Origin: Rosa chinensis
Lineage: Eukaryota > Streptophyta > Magnoliopsida > Rosales > Rosaceae
Direction of reading: 5' to 3'
Assembly (NCBI RefSeq): GCF_002994745.2
Contig: NC_037094.1
Coordinates: 21,243,001 to 21,307,000, forward strand
Length of the DNA: 64,000 nucleotides
Shown one piece after another: positions 47,849 to 58,789 of this stretch; position 1 is the stretch's first letter; each line of letters begins with the position of its first letter. Under the pieces are notes generated by a model. The model had not been told where the DNA came from, searched no databases, and worked only from the letters and a program-made list of their open reading frames with translations. Position numbers and translations under genes: made by a program.

Positions 47849-48402
47849 TAGCATTGAATTAGAATGAAAACTTCTCACTTTTATAATAGGAAATGTATAC
47901 CACTACAATGATTATAAGGCACGAAGCCGCGTGATAGGTGCAGTTGCCCAGTTAGATACAAGCAATAGAGAAGTAGAGATCCTAACGATGTGGCATTGAA
48001 TTACAACAAAAACTTCCCACTTTTGTTAAAGGAAACTTACCACTACGATGATCATAAGGAGTAAGTCTTCAATAAGGCGCCTCAGTCCATGTGGCACTTG
48101 CAGTAGCCCAATTAGATAAGCTTTTAAATTATTATAATTTTAGCTTATAAATTTATTATTCATAGTCCTTTTAAACTGTCGATTTTTTTTTTTTTTAATC
48201 AAAAAAATTCCAATAAACTACAACTATAAACCGACCACAATCACAACATCACTAAGCGATTACAACAAATGATAGACATCAATAAAATAAAATTAAACTT
48301 ACCACTTTTATTAAAAAAAAAAAAACGTATACTACTACAATGATCATAAGGCAGGACATCCCACGCAGCAGGTGTAGCCACCTAATTAGATACGAGCAGT
48401 AC
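47849..48402. repeat. Three diverged copies of a roughly 110-130 bp repeat
   Basis: Units at about 47849-47968, 47989-48121 and 48296-48402 share ACTACAATGATCATAAGG followed 20-40 bases on by GTAGCCCAATTAGATA(C/A)-like sequence. The first two also share GCATTGAATTA...AAAACTTC(T/C)CAC. A second kind of sequence separates copies 2 and 3. No coding capacity. Origin (transposon array or local duplication) is unknown. Confidence 0.7.
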
Positions 48403-48717
48403 TTGTTGTGGAGGGTATTAGGTTTTCCTTTATACATATGGAGTATGTGAAGGTATTTATCTAACAGATAGTTTTTGAGAGATGTGAGAAATAAAATTTA
48501 ACAATTGAAAATAAATACACAATTTTAAGTTAATACGTATGATTGAAATGGACTTATCCCTTGTCTCTCACGGTCTCATAGGAGAGCATGACTGTTGACT
48601 ATATAATATAAGAAGAGAAAATTATATTTCAGGGACAGACCGTGCCATGTGACCTGATCGCCCCATCTTAGACTTTCTCGATCACCAGCGTCCGGTGAGT
48701 TGTAGATGTGTAAGATA
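48403..48717. other. AT-rich spacer
   Basis: No gene or known repeat recognised. Confidence 0.4.
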
Positions 48718-48718
48718 T

Positions 48719-48771
48719 TGGGCTAATAACTTGGCATTGGGCTCAGACTTGGCCTTTTTGCTTAGTGGGCT
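48719..48771 (+). promoter_or_regulatory. Three TGGGCT site-II elements upstream of the microprotein gene
   Basis: TGGGCT occurs at 48719-48724, 48738-48743 and 48766-48771, 200-255 bases before the ATG at 48973. Clustered site-II (TGGGCY) elements bind TCP factors and are typical of plant genes for mitochondrial, ribosomal and growth-related proteins. Confidence 0.5.
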
Positions 48772-48972
48772 TGGCTTCCCCAACTCGCCCAAGAGTAGAC
48801 ACATTTTAACAAAATGACCAAGTCGCGACTCGACTTTCTTCTTCTTCTTCTTCTGATGAGCAAAATACTGATATAGTCTCTACTCCGATCCCCTTCTTCC
48901 CGTCACCGGAAAATCCCAGGCCCTTCCACCTCCGTCACAGCCGTCCAGAGCTGAACCTCTACAGCTCCAACA

Positions 48973-49373
48973 ATGCCTGTAACTCTCTCTCTTTCCCTTT
49001 CTCTTTCTCTTTCGAATTATGGATCCAGATCTACGTGTTTCTGTATAATCCTTAACAATTGGCTCCGATCCTGTGCAGCTCAGGAGATTGGTGGAGGTGG
49101 AACCGCCGAGCATACTGAGATACCTAATCGGAGCGGCGATCATGATGATCGGAGTCGTCTTACCCGTCGGTTACATGATGTTCCGTAACAAGCGTGTTCC
49201 TTCTGCCTCTTCCTACTCCAAACAGACGTAGGTGTGCCCTTTTCGAGTTTTTCATTTTCGTCCCCCAAAGTTTTCGTATTTCTGAAATTGCCCCAGTTTT
49301 CAGTTTAGGGGTTTCAATTGAATCTGATTTAGGGATTTGTGGTGGTGTTTTCAGGAACAAAGTTTTGATATAG
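48973..49373 (+). CDS. Conserved 57-residue single-pass membrane microprotein
   Basis: Three exons: 48973-48978 (ATGCCT only), 49079-49227 and 49355-49373. All introns are GT-AG. The product begins MPLRRLVEVEPPSILRYLIG, has one hydrophobic helix (about residues 15-36, LIGAAIMMIGVVLPVGYMM), then a basic tail FRNKRVPSASSYSKQTNKVL. The juxtamembrane Arg/Lys after the helix suggest a cytosolic or matrix tail. I recall near-identical uncharacterised proteins in other plants, but no function. The exon-2 donor overlaps an in-frame TAG (CAGAC/GTAG), so retention of intron 2 would give the same protein ending at KQT, five residues shorter. The site-II promoter would fit a mitochondrial or housekeeping role; that is inference. 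Confidence 0.82.
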
Positions 49374-50945
49374 AGATATTAAGGAGGACTCCGGATTCGA
49401 TTTTTTTTTTCGTATGGGATGAGTGTTGAGAAGTGGAAAAGCAGGCAGGCATTGATGGAAACCTACTTTAGATGTGTAAATTCATTGGAACTTCAATCTG
49501 TTATATGGTTTCGTGTGGAATTCTAATTAGATTTTGTACAATGATATTTGACTCTGTATTTTTACTGCTGGGTTTAGTAATGCAGCTAGATTGATGCTTA
49601 TGGTGTACATGCCCCAAATAATTTCTTCCTGTTGTTCTTGGTTTCTCTTAAGAAATAGTCACTGATATAAAGTGGAATAGGACCATTTGGTGGGGATTTT
49701 TTTTTGTTTTGAGCTGGATAATAAATCAGATATAAATTTGCTTGCATATACGATACCATATCTCCAATCCACATTGTGTGCTATTATGTGATTAGTTAAG
49801 GCAGGGCTGGTTTTTGAGGTTCCTTTTGTGTTCTTGTATGCTTTTACAATCTGTAATTTGAATTGGTTTATGATCGTGAAGAGCACATCTGGTGGGAGTT
49901 CTTTTTGAGCTGTTGGTTCAGTTGAGTATAAAGTTGGGTGGGCGTGCTTACCCCCTAGTTTCACCAGGAAAATAGCTTATGGTTGGGTTTGGGTTTGTTC
50001 AGCTGGTGGTGGAATGGGTATTCTTTTTATTCCTGTACCCAGTTATCGACATATAACTTTCATAATACTGAGCATTACTTTAAGTTCCTGTCATCTCCTG
50101 CATGTTCTTGCTTTTGGTCTGCATGCTTGAAGAGGTTTACGAAAACAAGTTGAGTTGCCTGGGTGGGCGAGGACAAATTCTCACATGTGACTGGTGTAAT
50201 GACCCTTTTACATCCAACTCCAGTATGTCAAATGACCAGTTATTGTGAGAAACTGAGAGGGGTGCTACACTATTGGTATTCAAGATATTTTCTAGGGAAT
50301 GAAGATAGTGGGAGACCAAGAACCGCCACATGCGTTTTTGATGTTTTCTATTTTATCACTTCTTTCTATTAATTTGATGCAAGATATGCTGATAAGAGTT
50401 GATGATTTAATCATTTGTGAAGTTATCAACACATTGTAAGATCTGCATTCTGCAGTTTTGAATTTGAAATGGTTCGCAAACATTGATCCAAAAGAGGGTT
50501 TTTTTGGTTCTAAAAGTTTGAGATACACAGCATGTTCTCCTAGACATCAATGAAAACAAGGTGTATTGTAGTTTATCCAGGTTACATCTTGGTGAATTTG
50601 TTCTCCACACTTCACCATGCATCTGCTTGGTGAAAATCATTGCTGATTTATGGAGCAACATCTTTTTACAATGGCTTATTTTGTGTTGCATCATTATCTA
50701 ACTTTATGAACACCAAGTTTATATAATTCACAGGAAAAGAGCAATTTAGTTGGCATCTGGAAAAATATAAACCTGCAAAGGACAGTATTACACTAGTATG
50801 TACTCAAATTTCTCCATTATATTGCCCTTGAACACCAGAGTTTCTTACAATATACAGTTACAAGAATGGAGCTAGTTGAATGGCATTTGAAAAAGTAAAA
50901 TCTGCAAAATGAAGCATTACGGTGGCCAAGAGATTGAATGATGAA
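49374..50945. other. Intergenic, no gene seen
   Basis: The first part is the 3' UTR of the microprotein gene. The rest is AT-rich with no recognisable domain on either strand (small frames at 49659-49964 and 50407-50694 look random). Confidence 0.4.
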
Positions 50946-51130
50946 CACCATATGACAGGCCCGCTCACCTGCGGGACGAAAATAAAGGGACAAAACGGGA
51001 CAAAACCATCCCAGCCGTTGGATCTTAATTCAGTTGATCAAACGGACAAAACGGCAAACCATTAAAACAAATTTTTTTTTAACCTATTATCCAATCCCGT
51101 TTAGTCTCAACCAAGACTCTACGTTCAGTC

Positions 51131-51427
51131 TTGGGTTCTTCCTCCTCCCTTGTCTCCACGTTCAGTCTTGAGTTCTTCCTCCTCCCTCGCCTTGGTATTA
51201 AAGAACTTCTCTCAAATCTGGGTGTTGAGGAACTTCCATCCACAAAAAAAAAAAGAATACCTCAGGAAATACTCATTGAAGAACCATCTCAATCAAAGGC
51301 AAAAGGAAGTGGGAAGAGGTTGAAGTCATCCAAAGAAATTGCAATGAATAGGCAGAGAAACTGTGGAAAATGTGGTAAAACTGGGCACAACATAAAAACA
51401 TGTGAGAAGCACAATGCTAATGGGTAA
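51131..51427 (+). CDS. Small open frame with CCHC zinc knuckle inside the MULE
   Basis: A 98-codon frame ending in a zinc knuckle, RNCGKCGKTGHNIKTCEKH (CX2CX4HX4C), preceded by a Lys/Ser-rich stretch. This arrangement is the C-terminal tail of MULE/FAR1-type transposases, so the frame is most simply a leftover of the autonomous element's last exon. The catalytic DDE domain is missing. Whether it is translated is unknown. Confidence 0.6.
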   Translation: MGSSSSLVSTFSLEFFLLPRLGIKELLSNLGVEELPSTKKKRIPQEILIEEPSQSKAKGSGKRLKSSKEIAMNRQRNCGKCGKTGHNIKTCEKHNANG

Positions 51428-51767
51428 TAACTTTATTTACTACTAACACTTGCTTTTATTTCTTGATGTGATCTATTTCATGCTTATTAATGTATCATTG
51501 ATATTGTATATGAGCAGGTCAAGCATACAAATCAACCCCACTGAGCAATCAAATGAAGCACCACTTAGCATGTAAAGGATGAAGTTGATCTTTCTTCTGT
51601 TTTGTTTCAGCATAATCACAAGTTTTTTTATATGTAATGGATTGTAATATGCATCAGTTGGGTTGTCATTCAATGAATGTTTTTTCATTCATCCACTGCC
51701 CAGAACTTGTGTATATTCTTTTGCATTATGATTATAACTTGTGATTGTGAATTGGGATGTCTGTTAC

Positions 51768-52084
51768 ATGTCACTGACCAAGTAACTGTAACTGGTCACG
51801 TAACTGACCATGTCACTGACCAAGTAACTGACCATGTCACTGACTAAGTAACTGTAACTGGCCATGTAACTAGTCACGTAACTGACCATGTAACTGACCA
51901 TGTCACTGACCAAGTAATTGCCCATGTCACTGACCAAGTAACTGCCCATGTCACTGACCAAGTAACTGGTCACGTAACTGACCATGTAACTGACCATGTC
52001 ACTGACCAAGTAACTGCCCATGTCACTGACCAAGTAACTGGTCATGTAACTGACCATGTAACTGACCAAGTAACTGACCATGAG
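51768..52084. repeat. 12-bp minisatellite, units like ACTGACCATGTA / ACTGACCAAGTA
   Basis: About 26 head-to-tail 12-base units, alternating variants GACCATGTC, GACCAAGTA, GGTCACGTA and GCCCATGTC. Because 12 is a multiple of 3, the minus strand stays open and reads a four-residue repeat of the VSDM/VSYL type; this is a by-product, not a gene. Confidence 0.95.
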
Positions 52085-52270
52085 ACTAAACGGGATTGGA
52101 TAATAGGTTAAAAAAAAAATTGTTTTAATGGTTTGCCGTTTTGTCCGTTTGATCAACTGAATTAAGATCCAACGGCTGGGATGGTTTTGTCCCGTTTTGT
52201 CCCGTTTTGTCCCTTTATTTTCGTCCCGCAGGTGAGCGGGCCTGCACCATATGATTAGACTACTAGTGCC

Positions 52271-55200
52271 TTAATGATCTTGGCACCTCCCAAGGGCTTC
52301 TCCAACGCGGACTCTATCCCCACGTTGGACCGAAAACTTGAAATCTGATGAGGACTCCCCATTTTCTGGTGAAAGTGATACGGGAGCCTGGAAAACAAGC
52401 ACAACCGTTGACCCCATATTGAATGCAGCTACCTGAAGTAAAAGACAATATCAGAACCCTGTATAAGCAGAAATAGTAACACAGCAAAGTTGAAAACCAA
52501 TGGAAGAGGAGTTCAAGGGAAGCGGAATCATGGAAGCATTAAAAGAAGTAAAAAAGAAGATTTTATGACTTTATACTGGTTTTAAATCCCCCTAGCAGTT
52601 TTGTTTTGTTAATATCTCCGACAAGACAATTAAAACCAAGTCAATCATACAAAGTCAGGAAGACATTATTCTAACCTCGTCGCCTTTCTTGAGCGTCCTA
52701 CCAACACCATCAGGTTCATACAACCGTTCTTCTGGACGCTCGGAGTGCAGTAACTTCTTTTTTGCCTGGTTCGTCCGAAGTTCAGGTTCCATGGAAAGCT
52801 GCGCATCCAAATTCAGACAAAGTCAATAACATAGCAAGACTATCAGAGCAAGTGGTACTGCAATTACAGCCAAGTCAATCTCCGGTTGTGGTTGGTACTC
52901 ATGAATTAACGACATTTGACTTTTATTTTTCCTTTTCAGGCTCAACTGCTTGAGTGGGTTGGTATAGTCAGTTATGCAGTCTTCATCTATTAACTATAGG
53001 TCTATAATCCATCTTGGTTACCTTACTAACTGACATGCCCATTAAATTTTTTTCCTGAAAGAAAACCCTATGTATCAACCGGCCCTTCCATGCCAGTGTT
53101 TGATTGTGTCCTAAAATCTAGCCTCACATTGTCTACCTTTTGAGCTTAACTGTCCAACTTATTTTGAGTTGGTAAATATCAACCCAGAAGTATCAGTAGA
53201 GGAAATATTTTTGTGCAAGTGGTGTCTACGTTTACTGTCAGTGTTTGTACATGCATGCCCTGAAAAATCAACTCATGATCTGCAAAGAGCTAACTCTACC
53301 TCAATTGATCCAATATTTGTTGCACCAACAGCAGCAAGTGCCATAAATCCTTCATGCCATAGACCTTCCAGAACAACCTGATGACATGAAAAAAAAACAT
53401 AGAAAAGAGTGCAGTCAAAGAAAGATCAGGGAAGGATGCACACTGACCTATATCTAATTCTAGCCTGAAAAAGATAGGAAATGTAAAAGGCCGGAGCAAA
53501 AGCAAATTCACATATTCAAACTATCTGACAATGGGAGAACTGTGGAACACTACAATGCAGCAAGGGTTCAGCAAAATGCCATATATTGCAACTGGCAAGG
53601 AACTTATGTTTTTATTGGTAGGATGTGACACCTAGTCGAATTCCTTTTATATGCATTCAATGTGGCATCCACTTTTAGCTAACCTCATACAGGCCGTCAT
53701 TATGTTCTTTATATTCATCGCCTGCATTTCACTTGGTTGGTCTTTGCATATTTTCACATTAGATTAGTTCTTGAATTTGTGATTATACCATAAATGATTT
53801 TTTCTTCTTCAAGAATTTAGTTGCTCTATCTAGTAATGCATCTCACGTACCAATAATGAAATCGATAATACAACAAATAAACATAGAATTTAATAAGACT
53901 ACTCTCAAAGGGTCAATAAGAAACAACTTACCCGTTCATTCTCAACATAAAGATTTCTGATTGTTCTTGTAGCACGTTCATTTACAGGATATAGACGACC
54001 TTCAAAGTAGATAACATAACATAAATATACAAACGACGAAACCAACTATATATTATTAGAGTCAAAGCTGATTGTCACTACAACATATGCAAATAAACTG
54101 AATGGCCAATAGTATATAGCAAAGAAAGATTTAGATAAAGAGCATATTCATTAAAATCAGGGAGCCAAATTCATTCATAATCTGAATTATTAATACGATG
54201 TTAAGTAAGGAACCATCCCTGATGTGTTGAGCATAAAGGTTGCTCAGCCTTGAGCTTACCAGAAAAATGCCGGCGGACAAGAATATTCCAATCAGCAGGT
54301 GCATGTATACGATGATAATCTCCAGGCTTCAAGTAAATTACACAGTAAAAAAGGCCTTTCGTAGGACTGCAATAAAAATTTATGTATTTGTTAGCATCAT
54401 ATATACATTGATACATGACCAATATGACCCACAGTGATGTGTCAACTAAATGGAGCTATTAGCGTGCATAATCTCATTACCGTGCTGAGTAAGGGTTCCA
54501 AACTTTAGGAGATGCGAATGATATACTCCACCATGACTTCCTACTCTTCTCCCCAGAAGCATTTTCTGCTTCACTACTCTCATCATGCATATCTCCTTTA
54601 GCTAAAGTAGGAAGAAACGAGGTTGCACCAAGAAGAGAAAAGACTGAATAAGAAAACCCTTTGACTTGCTCAATCATAGCACCCGCTCCTTTAATCTCCC
54701 CAAATCTTAGTACAGTACCATCGACAGGACTAACCTATTACCCATAAACAAAGTCATGTAATGCTGAAAAGTGAAAATACTTCATACGGGAAAATTTGGA
54801 CAGATAGAAAGTCCAAAAAGCTTGTTACCAGTTACCAGACATTGGGGATTGGGGTCAATAGGCCTGGAACCTTCTTTCAAGGTGCGTACAAAGAAATCTC
54901 GTAATGATGCATATTCATCCAGAGGCAGAGCTGCTTCTTCCAAGTCTTAAATGCAAACAAATCATTTTAATATATGTCATTATCTTTAACTTTTCATGCA
55001 AAAATTGCCAGCACTTGTATATGTAACTATTAAATGAAATTCTATATAAGCAAAAGCCTTATCCAATTAATGATGCATCAATAATAAAACAGGTAAAACA
55101 ATCATACTTGAATGGAATGCTCGAGCCCAGGCTCCATAAACATGTGATCGCAACGAGACTGGAATTTCCTGGAAATGTTGCAGTGGGTATATCATGATAT

Positions 55201-56372
55201 CATAAAAAGAATTAAAACAATACAACACAAATTCTTTCTCTACATAGGGAATTGAAATAAACAAAACATGTAGCTCGAAAATAGGAAACCTAGATCAAGA
55301 AACAGGAAGATCTTACCACACTTGTCAACACTCCCCAACATCTTGAAATGGAGCGCAGAGGTAGCAACCTTAAGAATGTAGACTAATGTAACAAAAAGGT
55401 CAAGTCAGAGATAGAAATGAAGGAACCATATTTGCAACAAAAACACAGCAGCTATAAGTGAAATCAAGATTGCAAAAAATCAGGGAAGGTATCGATATAT
55501 TACTTTTACATCAGGCTGGAACTCAAATTCAGTTCCCTTCTCATGTGCCTCCACAACCTATCAATCAAGTGGCAAAAATTATTTAAGAAATGAACAATCA
55601 CCACAAATCCTAGACACCTTCCCACTGATGATCAGTAACATTCGTACGCGTAAAAATTGTGATCCATTTACTACATACACTTTCTTTTCAAGAAACAGAA
55701 ATCACATAAAATAGAAATTGTTATCCAAAACAGGTGCAACATTGCATGTAATCTCTAAAATCCCCAAAAGGAATAGACACTGCATACAATAACTGTGACT
55801 ATGTAAATACACATTCAAATTGTGAAGCATTGGTTCAATAATCTGTTCCTTTTACTCAAGACACATCTCAAGCTCATTTATTCTGAAATGTACTGTTAAT
55901 AAACCAAATGTGATTCATCCAGATATACCTTCATGTCCTCATACATCCGACGAGCATGTAGAGCACCCAGCATCAGTAGTGTAGCCACCGTTGCGCCAGG
56001 CAACAGAAACCAATCACCATTTCCTGCATACACAGCTCACAATTAGTCAACAAACACCCCGATTTTTTTTTTTTTTTCTTTCAAATTCCCTTCATCTAAA
56101 CCACTCTCATAAGTTTCTTTAGCTACACTCAGTGCTATATGTCTCTGAAAATCAGGGTATTGCTTCAAACTAAATCAAAAGGCTGATTCATTTGGAAGTG
56201 AATTTCACTGACCTTTGGAACTTCCACTTCCGCCATTGAGAGAAGCGCGGACCTGAGTGGTCTTTTGGAGTTTCTTCAGAAGAGAAGTGAAGCAGCGACG
56301 CTGGCTGTGGAGGTGATTGAGGTGTGTGGAGTGAGGGAATATGGGGACTCCACGTACAACCCTAGGTTTCAT
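52271..56372 (-). CDS. PSD1: Phosphatidylserine decarboxylase proenzyme 1, mitochondrial
   Basis: Converts phosphatidylserine to phosphatidylethanolamine at the inner mitochondrial membrane. Twelve exons join in frame: 56372-56213, 56023-55929, 55557-55504, 55382-55317, 55168-55108, 54945-54836, 54734-54481, 54366-54260, 53999-53932, 53377-53300, 52798-52676 and 52432-52271, giving 445 residues. Residues 1-50 are Arg-rich, presequence-like. A hydrophobic helix lies at about 58-76 (WFLLPGATVATLLMLGALHA). Core motifs are FLRLLPLRSISRCWG, FFVRTLKEGSRPID, SPVDGTVLRFG, YLKPGDYHRIHAPADW and, near the end, FNMGSTVVLVF. Self-cleavage between Gly399 and Ser400 would make the beta chain and the pyruvoyl-bearing alpha chain. 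All catalytic residues I can check are present. Confidence 0.95.
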
Positions 56373-57094
56373 ACTGTAAAAAGACCTAGTTGAGCGCTTA
56401 CTGCCTCACTGCTCGGTTTTGGTGAATACGATTTGTGATTTTATAGTTTACGACCGCCACCGGCGACTATTATTTTGGGCCTATCAAAGAGAAAGGGGCA
56501 CTTTCCCTTATCGTTTGGGCCTTTTCTTCTAAATCCAAAAATTGTCAATAATCTAGATTTGAAGTTTACACCGGAGAGAATAGTCATTCGCATATTTCTC
56601 TGATTATTTGAAGAAGCAAAAAAAAAAAAAAAAAGGCATATAAACACCATGGTTCACGGAATAAATATATCTCCTTGTCTAGATCTTATGTCCATGGAAG
56701 ATTTTACTTTTTTTTTCTCAGTATATGTGCATGTGAGTCTCAATTGCGTGCCTTGGCGTGTTATGCGAATTGTCCTACTATGAGGATATGTTCGATCAAT
56801 TTTCCGAATTCTTGCTTTCCCTAAAGCAGTCTCTAATATGTTGATTCATAACTCTAAAGGTCGACATGACAATGTTTCTATTGTTGGTAATTATTTTTAG
56901 ATTATGAATTTACTTTTGAGTCCTGCTAGTGTTCACATTGTTAATTCAAATCTGCATTTTATTGTTACTTTTTCCCTAAAAAAAAAAAAAAAAGAGAAGG
57001 TAGAAAACATAGAGAGAGAGAATAAATGAGGAACTATGAATAAAAGTATGTGGTTTATTCTCATTAGACCCCTTCATAGGAGTTAAAATTTACA
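56373..57094. other. PSD1 promoter and a retroposon-like tail
   Basis: The first 200-300 bases are the PSD1 5' flank. A stretch ending in TTTTTCCCT plus 15 A (about 56979-56993) has the look of a retroposon 3' end on the plus strand; its start and target-site duplication are not resolved. No gene is seen. Confidence 0.4.
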
Positions 57095-57103
57095 AAGATT
57101 TTA

Positions 57104-57882
57104 GGGTAATTGTCACAAATGGTACCTGAACTTATCATATATCTTATTGATGGTACCTGAACTTCAATTTTGATCACAACCAGTACCTAAACTTTTCGAT
57201 TTTATTTCAAATGGTACCTATCACTAACTTCCGTTAATATTCCGTTAAAAACTGACATGTGCCAAACATGTGACTCATTTTTCAAGGATAAATTTGTAAA
57301 ATTACCTTCTTGTTTTTTATAATATCACTTATTTTCACTTATATTGTGGCTATAAAAATGAGACTATAAAAAAAAAAAAAGGAAAAACTTTCAACTTCAA
57401 TTAAAAATATGAATGACAGGAAAAAAAAAGAATTACGAAAGTTTTGATAAGCTTTTGGTTTTAAATGTTTTATAGTTTGTCCAAATTTTTTTTTTATAGT
57501 TTTATTTGAAATGTTTTGTCTGTATCTATAAAACAAATTAATTTTTGTTGAGATCTTGCTTTTAAATTTTATTTTCATAAGAGGGTAAAGATACATTTTT
57601 AATTCTATTTTTAATTGAACTTCTATTTTTATTAACATATTAATTGATCAAAATATCTAGTAAACAAAATTATTTAAATGGGTATTTTCGTCAAACTACT
57701 CTTGAATATAGGTCATGTGTTTTGCACATGTTAATTTTTAACCGAACATTAACAGAAGTTAGTGATAGGTACCATTTGAAATGAAATCGAAAAGTTCAGG
57801 TACTGGTTGTGATCAAGATTGAAGTTCAGGTACCATCGATAAGATAGAGGATAAGTTCAGGTATCATTTGTGATAATAACCC
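57104..57882. mobile_element. Non-autonomous MULE with long inverted repeats and 9-bp target-site duplication
   Basis: The left arm GGGTAATTGTCACAAATGGT is complemented on the right by ACCATT/ATCATTTGTGATAATAACCC. Complementarity covers about 190 bases and includes GTACCTGAACTTC repeats. Flanks are identical 9-mers AAGATTTTA (57095-57103 and 57883-57891). The interior is AT-rich without coding capacity. Confidence 0.9.
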
Positions 57883-57898
57883 AAGATTTTATCATGGG

Positions 57899-58104
57899 GT
57901 GGGGTATGAACTTTATTGAACCAGACAATATAGTACCTGAACTTCAAAAACGATCAATCAGGTACCTGAACTAAAAAAATTGTATTAATTAGGTACTTCC
58001 ATTACATTTCCGTTGAGTCTCTATTAAAACCAAGCATGTGTCACACATGTGCCCCTAGATATAAGGACAAAAAAGACATTTCTTACATAAGAAAACAAAC
58101 ATAG
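57899..58104. mobile_element. Fragment of a related GTACCTGAACT repeat
   Basis: Shares AGTACCTGAACTTCAA, CAGGTACCTGAACT, TTCCGTT and GTGTCACACATGTG words with the element just before it, but only one arm is present. Probably half of a related element, truncated where the next MULE was inserted. Confidence 0.5.
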
Positions 58105-58264
58105 TTTAATTAAGGGGAAATGATTATTTACCCAAATTTGGGGTTAATTAACCCCACTTACCCAACTCTTTCTCTGTGGGCCTGTTTTCTTCAAATTTTT
58201 GGACCATTTTGCCCTTTTGTAACTGTCAAAGCTGAAAATTGAAACAGAAAGAGATTTAGAGAGA

Positions 58265-58530
58265 GAAGCTCTACCATTTTAGAGAAAGAGAGGAGCTGTG
58301 CGATTTCTGGAGAGAGAGGAGCTTTGCGATTTCTAGATAGAAAGGAGCTGTGCAATTTCTAGATAGAAGGGAGCTGTGCGATTTCTGGAGAGAGAGGAGC
58401 TCTGCAATTTCTAGAAAGAGAAGCTCTGCGATTTCTAAATAGAAGGGACCTGTGCGATTTCTGGAGAGAAAGGAGCTCTGCGATTTCTAGAGAGAGAAGC
58501 TCTGCGATTTCTAGAGAGAAAGGAGTTGTT
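58265..58530. repeat. 26-bp minisatellite, unit core GGAGCTGTGCGATTTCTAGA
   Basis: The word GCGATTTCT or GCAATTTCT recurs at 58300, 58326, 58352, 58378, 58404, 58428, 58454, 58480 and 58504: steps of 26 bases with two 24-base steps. About nine units. Confidence 0.92.
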
Positions 58531-58789
58531 CTGTGACTATTACCATGGACCGACATCAAGCTCTTGTTTGTGTTTCTCCTTCATCGCGGTTTGATTCTTT
58601 TCTTCGTCGATCTCTAATTATTTGATTTTAGCTCGGTTTAGTCTGTTTGATTTGAATTTCTAGGTCTTTTTGTGTACATTGTGTTAGTTTTGAATTGTTG
58701 TGTTAATTTCGAATTGATTTTGGTGAATCTGAGGTTCGTGTTAAGTTTGAACTAGTTGTGAAGTCTTTTTGTAGTTCTGACTATATAAT

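Larger units (their letters stand above)
50956..52244. mobile_element. MULE-like element with about 155-bp inverted repeats, next to the PSD1 stop codon
   Basis: The left arm begins CAGGCCCGCTCACCTGCGGG and the right arm ends CCCGCAGGTGAGCGGGCCTG; the arms stay nearly perfectly complementary for about 155 bases, through AACCTATTATCCAATCCCGT. Identical flanks CACCATATGA (50946-50955 and 52245-52254), 10 bases, fit a Mutator-class insertion. The element lies 26 bases beyond the PSD1 stop codon, so it probably forms part of that gene's 3' UTR. It carries a zinc-knuckle frame and a 12-bp minisatellite. High arm identity suggests a recent insertion. Confidence 0.92.

Noticed and set aside
51764..52156. 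130-codon minus-strand frame with a four-residue repeat
   Set aside because: It is the translation of the 12-bp minisatellite; period divisible by three keeps the frame open. No start context, and it overlaps the transposon arm.
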